A stretch of 37,837 nucleotides of DNA from an uncultured Fusobacterium sp. GTDB lineage: Bacteria > Fusobacteriota > Fusobacteriia > Fusobacteriales > Fusobacteriaceae. The first letter of the stretch is position 1; the number at the start of each line of letters is the position of its first letter. The notes under the pieces were generated by a model. That model was not told where the DNA came from. It worked only from the letters and a program-made list of their open reading frames with translations, and made no database searches. Of this stretch, positions 24,285 through 30,713 are shown piece by piece. The translations under genes were made by a program, and so were the position numbers. The stretch covers positions 1-37,837 of the forward strand of contig NZ_CAJKIS010000022.1 of the NCBI RefSeq assembly GCF_905200055.1, given 5' to 3'.

Positions 24285-25865
24285 ATGTCTAAGAAATTAA
24301 AATTTATTTTAGGAGCAGTTCTAGCATTTAGCTTATTTACTGGATGTTCAAACTCGGATAAAAATAGACCTAGTATTTTTAAGCCTAGTGTACAAAAGCC
24401 ACAACATGTAAAGGGAAAATATGAGTTAGATTATACATTCTTTAAGAAAAACAATCTTCCTATTCCAGATAATTATAAGGGAAATGTTGTTGAATATCTT
24501 TTGATTGGAAATGATGTTCATAAGGAACATAGAGATGAGTTCTTTAATGAGTATAATGAAGATGAAGTATTAGCTTTTTTCAAAAATACTAAAATAAAAG
24601 GATATGGAGATAATTCAAGTTATTGGAGATGGAAAATGACATTTACCGAGGATGAATTTAATAACTCTGTTAAATATAATCTGCCAATAGTTTATAGATC
24701 TCGTCCTAGAGATGTGCTTACATTAGTAGGTGGAGAATGGAAAAATCTACCAATAACTTCTAGTAGTATAGGAGAGATAAAAGATGTACAAGTTGCTGCT
24801 AGAGGAAAATCTGGAGTAATAACTTATCTATTAATAACAACTACTAAAAATAGATATTTAGTTGCTAAAGAGCTAAATATAAGAAAATTATTGACTGCTG
24901 ATAAAAATAGCATAAAGACTGGTAGAGTAATTGGACTTTATGGAGCTAGAGGTGGAGAGGATTATAGAGAGAATCCTTTAAGAAAAAATATTTCTCTTCT
25001 ACCATCAGCTTATCTAGCAATAGAAAAAGCTTGGGGAAAAATTACTTTATATGGTGGTGGAAATGGACATGGAGTTGGAATGCCACAATGGACAGCCTAT
25101 GATCTAACTAGAAACTACAATTATGATTATAAAGATGTTTTAGAAAGATACTATCCAAATACTAAGATAAAAAATATGTATAGTATAAAGGGGGTAGAAA
25201 AAAATATTAGAGTGGGAATTACAAATAGTGGTGGTGGATTAGATCACACTAGAGTAGTTATGTATAGTGGTGGAAAGTTAAAAATAGAAGGCTTTGGTTT
25301 TAAAATAAATGTTCCTATAAATGAGAAAGTTGAAATAGTAAATATTGGAAATAAACTTTCTATAAAAGTTAATGGAAAACAGAGAGTAAAAACTGTAAAT
25401 CCTATAAAATTAGTAGGAAATGGTTATTATATAAGAATAGTAGGTCTAAAAAGGGCTCATACTACTACTCCTATGTATAGAGGAATTATGGAAGTAAAGC
25501 CTTCAAGAACTTCAAGTAAGGGAATAAGAGTAATAAATGAGATTTATATAGAAGATTATTTAAAACAAGTTGTTCCTAGTGAGATGCCACAAAGTTTTGG
25601 TGTTGAAGCATTAAAGGCTCAAGCAGTAGCAGCAAGAACTTATGCTCTAAGTGATTATCTAAAATTTAGATATAAAAAAGAGGGATTCCATGTAAAGGAT
25701 ACAACAGAAAGTCAAGTTTATAATAATCAAAAAGAGAATGAAGATGCTAATGCCGCAATAAATGCTACTAAAGGAAAGGTAATGATATATAAAGATAAAC
25801 CTGTTGATGCTAAATATTTCTCTACTTCAGGTGGATTTATGGAAGCAGCAAATTATATATGGTAA
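24285..25865 (+). CDS. SpoIID/LytB-domain lipoprotein with apparently permuted domain halves
   Basis: This 526-residue protein has a lipobox at Cys21 (FTGC). SpoIID/LytB proteins are peptidoglycan lytic transglycosylases or amidase enhancers. Their usual order is a beta domain, then YL.gVVPsEMP, ALKAQAVAARTYA, STSGG, and last GHGVGM.Q..A with YY. Here GNGHGVGMPQW (259-269) and LERYY (286-290) come first, after a SYWRWKMTFTEDEF segment. The normally N-terminal beta domain follows from about 305, then YLKQVVPSEMP (425-435), ALKAQAVAARTYA (442-454) and YFSTSGGFME (511-520), and the protein stops six residues later. A perfect terminator stands right behind, so no lost tail is evident. Both halves appear complete, so it may be active. 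It shares the kdsB transcript; SD is TGGAGA. Confidence 0.85.
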   Translation: MSKKLKFILGAVLAFSLFTGCSNSDKNRPSIFKPSVQKPQHVKGKYELDYTFFKKNNLPIPDNYKGNVVEYLLIGNDVHKEHRDEFFNEYNEDEVLAFFKNTKIKGYGDNSSYWRWKMTFTEDEFNNSVKYNLPIVYRSRPRDVLTLVGGEWKNLPITSSSIGEIKDVQVAARGKSGVITYLLITTTKNRYLVAKELNIRKLLTADKNSIKTGRVIGLYGARGGEDYRENPLRKNISLLPSAYLAIEKAWGKITLYGGGNGHGVGMPQWTAYDLTRNYNYDYKDVLERYYPNTKIKNMYSIKGVEKNIRVGITNSGGGLDHTRVVMYSGGKLKIEGFGFKINVPINEKVEIVNIGNKLSIKVNGKQRVKTVNPIKLVGNGYYIRIVGLKRAHTTTPMYRGIMEVKPSRTSSKGIRVINEIYIEDYLKQVVPSEMPQSFGVEALKAQAVAARTYALSDYLKFRYKKEGFHVKDTTESQVYNNQKENEDANAAINATKGKVMIYKDKPVDAKYFSTSGGFMEAANYIW

Positions 25866-25870
25866 TTATA

Positions 25871-25911
25871 AAGAGTTAAGTAGATTGATTAAAATTTACT
25901 TAACTCTTTTT
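25871..25911 (+). terminator. Terminator after the SpoIID-like gene
   Basis: A perfect 12-bp stem AAGAGTTAAGTA (25871-25882) and TACTTAACTCTT (25897-25908) runs into a T tract, five bases beyond the stop codon. Confidence 0.92.
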
Positions 25912-25924
25912 GTATTAATCAAAA

Positions 25925-25962
25925 TAAAAAAGAGGCCATTGCAAAATTAATTGCAACAGCCT
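25925..25962 (-). terminator. Strand-specific terminator for the sodium symporter gene
   Basis: On the minus strand AGGCTGTTGCAA pairs with TTGCAATGGCCT over 12 positions, using two wobbles (U-G and G-U), then a T-rich run (plus strand 25921-25931 is A-rich). On the plus strand the two wobble positions become C-A mismatches, so it should act mainly leftward. It lies about 117 bases past the symporter stop; the rest of 25866-26079 shows no other feature. Confidence 0.8.
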
Positions 25963-26079
25963 ATCTAAAATATTATATTTTGATTTTTAAAGAGTACGAA
26001 AAATTTTGTAAATTAAATCAGTATTCAACTAAAAAATAAAATTCTTGTAATAATTATTATGTAATAAAAAATTAATCTA

Positions 26080-27615
26080 TTATTTTTCTTGCATATTTTT
26101 TACAGATGAATAAGTTAAACCATTAATTTGCTCTTCTTTTGGTTTACCTGTAAATAAAGATGCCATTAAAGAAACAACAATACTTCCACCTATAATTAAG
26201 AATGAAATCATAAATTCAAATACTTGTGGTTTTGTATAATTAGGAATTATAGAAGCAGCTATTCCCATTGGATCTGTTAAATATACAGCTATTAAAATAG
26301 ATGCAATAAATCCAACCCATACAGCCTTTGTATCAACTTTTTCAAAGAAAATTCCAACTAAGAAAACTCCAGCAATAGGACCTCCAAGTAATCCAGTAAT
26401 AGCTTGGAAATATAGGAACATGTCTCCTTGTCCTGCATATAAAAAGTGAACTGCAAGAATTGTACTTAAAATTCCAACTATCCAACTTGATCCTTTTGCA
26501 AAACTCAATTTTTGTGTATCTGTCATATTAGGTCTTAATTGCTCCAAAATATCAGCAGTCATACAAGTTGAAACAGAGTTTAAACTTGAAGAAACTGTTG
26601 ATTGAGCAGCAGCAAATATTGCAGCAAGAACTAAACCTGAAACCCCTGTTGGAATATATTGAATAACAAAGTATGGAAGAATTGCATTTCCATTTATTCC
26701 TTGAGGAAGTTGAGCTTTATATTTAAAGAAGATATATAGTGCAGATCCCATTCCAACGAATATAAAGATACTTGTTAAAAGAAGAGGAATATTTATAAAT
26801 AGACTCTTCTTAGCTTCTGTTTCATTTTTAGTAGTATTGTATCTTTGAACAATATCCTGACTTCCTACATATGAGTAGATAGAGTTTACAAATCCCCCAA
26901 TAAGCATTGTCCAAATACTTATTTTAGCAAGATCTAAAGTAAAGAAGTCACTTGTTAACATAAGTCCTCCCTCTTGAAGAGCTTGGAACCCTTGTCCAAT
27001 TCCTTCAGGAGCAGCAGTAAATCCAGCAATTATAATTAAAAATGCACCTATTAAAAGTACAATAGTTTGAATTGCATCTGACCAAAGTACAGCTTCAATT
27101 CCACCCATAGAAGTGTAAGCAACACAGAAAATAGCTACACCTACTGTTAAAAGTACAGGATTAAGTGATGGTAGTGCTTGTTGTAGAGCAAGAGTTGGCA
27201 GATATAAAACTATTGCCATTCTAACAACATGGAAAATAATAAATGCCAAACTACCAATTAATCTAAATTTATTATCAAATCTTTTTCCAAGATATTCATA
27301 AGCAGTTGTAATATTAACTCTTCTAAAAAAGGGAACAAACACTACTGCAGCTACCCAAACAATAGGAATAATTCCTAAAGGAGCCATACCAAGAAGCCAT
27401 CCTTTACTAAAAACAGAAGCAGGAATAGCTATAAATGAAATTGAAGAAAGAGCAGTAGCATAAATACTACAAGCTGTTACCCAAGAAGGAACTCTTCCTC
27501 CAGCTTTAAAATAATCTTCAGTAGAAGTTGTTCTTTTAGAGAAGTAAACTCCAACCATAAACATTCCGATAAAATATAGTAAAATAACAACCCAGTTAAA
27601 CCAATGCCATGCCAT
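26080..27615 (-). CDS. Sodium:solute symporter (SSS/SLC5 family)
   Basis: This 511-residue inner-membrane carrier has about 13 predicted helices. The N-terminus (WVVILLYFIGMFMVGVYFSKR) and the following TSTEDYFKAGGRVPSWV are standard for SSS proteins. AAQSTVSSSLNSVSTCMTADI (about 335-355) holds the Ser/Thr residues of the second sodium site. FFRRVNITTAYEYLGKRFDNKFR is the usual cytoplasmic loop. The general look is of the sugar or sialic-acid group of SLC5 transporters, but no catabolic genes lie nearby, so the substrate stays open. It is transcribed alone: SD AGGAGG, its own terminator downstream, and an L,D-transpeptidase terminator just upstream. Confidence 0.88.
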   Translation of the reverse strand: MAWHWFNWVVILLYFIGMFMVGVYFSKRTTSTEDYFKAGGRVPSWVTACSIYATALSSISFIAIPASVFSKGWLLGMAPLGIIPIVWVAAVVFVPFFRRVNITTAYEYLGKRFDNKFRLIGSLAFIIFHVVRMAIVLYLPTLALQQALPSLNPVLLTVGVAIFCVAYTSMGGIEAVLWSDAIQTIVLLIGAFLIIIAGFTAAPEGIGQGFQALQEGGLMLTSDFFTLDLAKISIWTMLIGGFVNSIYSYVGSQDIVQRYNTTKNETEAKKSLFINIPLLLTSIFIFVGMGSALYIFFKYKAQLPQGINGNAILPYFVIQYIPTGVSGLVLAAIFAAAQSTVSSSLNSVSTCMTADILEQLRPNMTDTQKLSFAKGSSWIVGILSTILAVHFLYAGQGDMFLYFQAITGLLGGPIAGVFLVGIFFEKVDTKAVWVGFIASILIAVYLTDPMGIAASIIPNYTKPQVFEFMISFLIIGGSIVVSLMASLFTGKPKEEQINGLTYSSVKNMQEK

Positions 27616-27690
27616 AAATTAAAAACCTCCTAAAATTTTATTAGAAATTTTAATTTTTAGAGATTTTAATCTACATAAATAATTTCATAT

Positions 27691-27730
27691 ACTCTAAAAA
27701 AGCCTCTGTCTATTTAGGATAGAGGCTTTT
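27691..27730 (-). terminator. Terminator after the L,D-transpeptidase-like gene
   Basis: AAAAGCCTCTGTC (27698-27710) pairs with GATAGAGGCTTTT (27718-27730) with one mismatch. Read leftward it ends in a run of six T. It lies 11 bases beyond the gene's stop. Confidence 0.88.
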
Positions 27731-27741
27731 CTATCAAAACA

Positions 27742-28401
27742 CTATAAAGTAGCATATTTTTGATTTTGAGGTTTGATTGCATTAGAGTAAACATACAATA
27801 TACTCTTTCCTTTTATAGTGTTAATTATCTCAGCATTAACACTTTCAGGAACAGCAAAACACCCTAAACTTCTTCCTAGTCTTCCAGAAGTTTCAATGAA
27901 TTTTGGATTGGCATAATCTGCTCCATGTACAACTATATTTCTTTTTTTAGCGTTATCATTTACTCCTTTTTCTAAGCCATTTAATCTTAGAGAATAACCA
28001 TTTCTTCCATTGTATGATCCTTCAGTAAGAAAAAGACCAATAGAACTTTTATTAGAATTTGTCTTATTAGAAAAACTTTTAGCATATAGATCCCCAGTAT
28101 TTTTTCCATGAGCTACATAAGATTGCAAAAGAATAATTTTTTTATCTAAATCTAAAACAAACATTCTTTTTTCAGTAGAAGGAAGAGAGAAATCCACTAT
28201 TGTTAAAATATTTTTTTCTTTATTTTTAATTTTATTAAATCCATCAATAGCTTGAGAGAAAGCTTGATAATTAATAAGACCATTTAATTTCATCTCATTA
28301 TATAAATTTTTAGCATAAAATTGGTCATTTTCTTTTGTGAAAACAGTTAAAGAAAGTAAAATTCCTATAAAAAGAATAAGTGTTTTTCTACCAAAATTCA
28401 T
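27742..28401 (-). CDS. L,D-transpeptidase catalytic domain protein (YkuD_2-type), secreted
   Basis: This 219-residue protein has a signal peptide (about 1-21). The C-terminal half has the layout of the murein L,D-transpeptidase catalytic family: SIGLFLTEGSYNGRNGYSLRLNGLE at 120-144, IVVHGADYA with His159, and GRLGRSLGCFAVP with the nucleophile-type Cys181. By family knowledge these enzymes or relatives remodel peptidoglycan cross-links in the periplasm. The active residues are present. It is the last of three closely spaced minus-strand genes (18 bases from the next), of which the other two are unknown small membrane proteins. Confidence 0.85.
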   Translation of the reverse strand: MNFGRKTLILFIGILLSLTVFTKENDQFYAKNLYNEMKLNGLINYQAFSQAIDGFNKIKNKEKNILTIVDFSLPSTEKRMFVLDLDKKIILLQSYVAHGKNTGDLYAKSFSNKTNSNKSSIGLFLTEGSYNGRNGYSLRLNGLEKGVNDNAKKRNIVVHGADYANPKFIETSGRLGRSLGCFAVPESVNAEIINTIKGKSILYVYSNAIKPQNQKYATL

Positions 28402-28419
28402 TTTAAAATAATCTCCTTA

Positions 28420-28620
28420 CTAACTAAATCTTTTTACTAATAGCTCTGCAATTTTATAGAACATGAAAAGTCCTATTCCACAATATGATATTAAAAGTAC
28501 AGAGGCTCCGAATCTATTATCAGTTTCAAGCTCTCTATCGTTTTCTTCAATCTCTTCATCAATCATTTTATTTATTTCTTCTAATTCTTCCAATTCTAAT
28601 TTTTTTCTCATAGTTACCAT
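28420..28620 (-). CDS. Small acidic protein with one C-terminal membrane helix
   Basis: This 66-residue protein has a highly charged, Glu-rich N-terminal half that should form a helix or coiled coil (LELEELEEINKMIDEEIEE). It is followed by one hydrophobic segment at about 40-58 (ASVLLISYCGIGLFMFYKIA) and a short basic tail. The start at 28620 has GGAGG seven bases before; a second Met three codons in (MRKK) would leave a poorer spacing. No family recognised. It sits between an unknown membrane-anchored protein and the L,D-transpeptidase-like gene and may be a small envelope partner of that enzyme. Confidence 0.65.
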   Translation of the reverse strand: MVTMRKKLELEELEEINKMIDEEIEENDRELETDNRFGASVLLISYCGIGLFMFYKIAELLVKRFS

Positions 28621-28681
28621 TTTGATTCCTCCAATAAATTATAAATTTTTTTAGTTATTTAAAATTAATGAAAGAATCTGA

Positions 28682-29038
28682 TCAATTTCGTAAAACTCTG
28701 GTCTTATATCTAATCAATATAGAATAATTATTTATATTATAGAGAATATTTTTTATACTCTCTAATAAGGGTATCTTAGAAACTAGATTATTATCTGAAG
28801 TAAAAATAGTAGGTAGCAGATCTCTCCAAATAATAATCTCATTAGTATTGTTGTTATTTATCTCACTAGAGATATAATTATGAATTGGTTCACTTTCGTG
28901 AAGAAGAATTATATTTGTTTGTGTATGTTCATAAGTTAAAGAAGGTTTTGCATGTTTTAAATGATAAGTTGAAGTAAATAATGCAAAAATAATAGCTATT
29001 AAGAAATAAGTAACTTTAAATTTATTATTTACTTTCAT
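28682..29038 (-). CDS. Hypothetical membrane-anchored protein, 118 residues
   Basis: This 118-residue protein has a short basic N-terminus, one hydrophobic segment (about 9-24, VTYFLIAIIFALFTST), then a polar Asn-rich outside part (about 25-118). It could be a signal anchor or a cleaved signal peptide. SD AAGGAGG stands 8 bases before ATG, which supports real translation. No recognisable motif, Cys or conserved catalytic residues. First of the three minus-strand genes leading to the L,D-transpeptidase-like protein, 61 bases before the next. Confidence 0.6.
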   Translation of the reverse strand: MKVNNKFKVTYFLIAIIFALFTSTYHLKHAKPSLTYEHTQTNIILLHESEPIHNYISSEINNNNTNEIIIWRDLLPTIFTSDNNLVSKIPLLESIKNILYNINNYSILIRYKTRVLRN

Positions 29039-29171
29039 GCTTTTTTCCTCCTTTATAATTAATCTATTACTATAATACTATTTTATTAAAAGAATTTCTA
29101 CTTTTTTTTGTTAAAATATGAAAATTTTTTTGTTCGATATTATAGCTTTTTATCTAAATATAATTATTTAT

Positions 29172-29179
29172 GGTATAAT
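29172..29179 (+). promoter_or_regulatory. Predicted extended -10 promoter for the hemolysin III-type operon
   Basis: TG at 29171-29172, one base, then a perfect TATAAT at 29174-29179, 42 bases before the start codon. No good -35 is present at 17 bases, so an extended -10 type is the likely reading. Confidence 0.55.
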
Positions 29180-29221
29180 CTAAGTAGGAGAGAAATTTAA
29201 TTTTAGAAGGGAGCTGAAAAA

Positions 29222-29851
29222 ATGGACTATAAAGAATTAGAGGAAAGATTAAATTTTATAACTCATTACATAGGAACAGGAATGGCAATAGCAGGTTGTG
29301 TAGCTTTGATAGTACATGCAGTTAGAACAGGAAAGATAGATTATATAGTAGGAAGTGGAGTTTTTGGTGGGGCATTGATTTTAATGTACAGTATGTCTGG
29401 AACTTATCATCTTCTTCCTGAAGGAAGAGCAAAAAATATATTTAAAATTTTAGATCACTCAGCAATATACATTTTGATCTCAGCATCGTATACTCCATAT
29501 ATCCTAACAGTATTGACAGGAAAAGGAAGATGGATATTATTTGTATTTCAATGGGGATTGACAATTTTAGGAATTCTATTTAAAATTAAATTTGTAGGTA
29601 GATTTCAACTTTTGTCAACAATTATATATATTATAATGGGTTGGATAGTAGTTTTTGTATTTAAAGACCTAAAGCTAAATCTTAATTCTATTTCATTAAA
29701 TTTGCTTATTTGTGGTGGAATAGTATATACTATAGGTGCTATTTTTTATTCATTAAAAAACATAAAATTTGCCCATGCAATTTGGCATCTATTTGTAATA
29801 GGGGGAAGTGTATTAAACTATCTTTCAATTTATAATATTGTAAGTTTTTAA
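29222..29851 (+). CDS. Hemolysin III / PAQR-family membrane protein
   Basis: This 209-residue protein has seven predicted membrane helices. Family marks are all present: the SGTYH segment with His63, ILDHSAIYILISASYTPY (76-93) with Asp78 and His79, and AHAIWH at 184-189 with His185 and His189. In PAQR/HlyIII proteins the Ser, Asp and His residues form a zinc-type hydrolase site in the membrane. The biological role in bacteria is poorly known; the name hemolysin comes from one Bacillus protein and should not be read as proof of toxicity. SD is AGGGAG. It is the first gene of a five-gene unit. Confidence 0.88.
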   Translation: MDYKELEERLNFITHYIGTGMAIAGCVALIVHAVRTGKIDYIVGSGVFGGALILMYSMSGTYHLLPEGRAKNIFKILDHSAIYILISASYTPYILTVLTGKGRWILFVFQWGLTILGILFKIKFVGRFQLLSTIIYIIMGWIVVFVFKDLKLNLNSISLNLLICGGIVYTIGAIFYSLKNIKFAHAIWHLFVIGGSVLNYLSIYNIVSF

Positions 29852-29862
29852 AGGGGTTAATA

Positions 29863-30540
29863 ATGAATATTTTAATAGTGCAAAGAGATAGAGAGATACA
29901 AAAATATTTGAAAAAAGGTTTAAAAGAGTTAGGTTATACAGTAGAAATGTGTTCAGATAGAGATGATGCTTATTATCATATTAAAAGTGATAATTATGAT
30001 TTAGCTATTTTAGATATTGATATAGAGAATGGAAATGGGATAGAATTATGCTCTGAAATAAGGGAGATCAATAAAAAAATAGGTATAATATTTTTATCTA
30101 GTGAAAATGATATAGAAAAAAAGGTTCAAAGTTTGGATAGTGGAGCTGATGACTATATAACTAAACCATTTTCTTTTATTGAGTTAGCAGGAAGAATTCG
30201 AGCGATTCTTAGAAGATGTAAAGGAAATATTAATAAGATAGAGAATAATTTAACAATAAAAAATTTAAAGCTAGATCTTTTAACTAGAGAAGCAAAAAGA
30301 GGGGATAGAGAGATAGAGTTAACTTATAGAGAGTTTGCCCTTCTTGAGTACTTAATAAGAAATAAAAATCTTGTTTTAAGTAGAACAATGATAAGAGAAA
30401 AGATCTGGAATATGAACTACACAGCAAATACAAATATTGTAGATGTGTATATGACTCATCTTAGAAATAAAATTGATAAGGGAGAAGAGGAGAAAATTAT
30501 CTATACTGTAAGAGGAGTTGGATATATATTAAAAGGATAG
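29863..30540 (+). CDS. OmpR/PhoB-type response regulator with atypical receiver
   Basis: This 225-residue protein has a receiver domain (1-118) and a C-terminal winged helix (about 128-224, ending RGVGYILKG). The phosphoacceptor Asp51 (LAILD), switch-type Ser79 (FLSS) and Lys101 (YITKPF) are in place. The two acidic residues that normally hold Mg2+ near the N-terminus (ED or DD after ILIV) are replaced by Gln7 and Arg8 (ILIVQRDRE). Phosphorylation may therefore be weak or absent. No sensor kinase gene is in the window. It starts 11 bases after the HlyIII-type gene and probably shares its promoter; SD is AAGGGG. Confidence 0.88.
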   Translation: MNILIVQRDREIQKYLKKGLKELGYTVEMCSDRDDAYYHIKSDNYDLAILDIDIENGNGIELCSEIREINKKIGIIFLSSENDIEKKVQSLDSGADDYITKPFSFIELAGRIRAILRRCKGNINKIENNLTIKNLKLDLLTREAKRGDREIELTYREFALLEYLIRNKNLVLSRTMIREKIWNMNYTANTNIVDVYMTHLRNKIDKGEEEKIIYTVRGVGYILKG

Positions 30541-30550
30541 GAGAAAAGAG

Positions 30551-30697
30551 ATGAATTTTTATGTAAAAATGTTAATTAAAGTTTTAGAAAAAAGTATGTC
30601 AGCACAAGAGAGTGAAGTATTAAAAAAATTAAAAGCAGGGATAGATTTAGATACTAAAGACAGAAAAGAATTGGAAGAGCTAATAGATAATCTATAA
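30551..30697 (+). CDS. Small helical protein, 48 residues
   Basis: This short ORF lies in the gap between the response regulator and the acyl ligase, 10 bases after the former and 16 before the latter. It has its own SD (ATAGGAGAAAAGAG). The product is charged and helical: an MLIKVLEKSM helix, then SAQESEVLKKLKAGIDLDTKDRKELEELIDNL. There is no signal or membrane segment. The regular spacing in the operon supports real translation. No family recognised; a partner of the regulator or the ACP-containing ligase is possible but unproven. Confidence 0.55.
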   Translation: MNFYVKMLIKVLEKSMSAQESEVLKKLKAGIDLDTKDRKELEELIDNL

Positions 30698-30713
30698 GTT
30701 CTGGGAGGCAAAA

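Noticed and set aside
29222..29851. Calling the hemolysin III-type gene a virulence toxin
   Set aside because: The PAQR/HlyIII family is widespread in harmless bacteria, and sequence gives no sign of secretion or pore formation.
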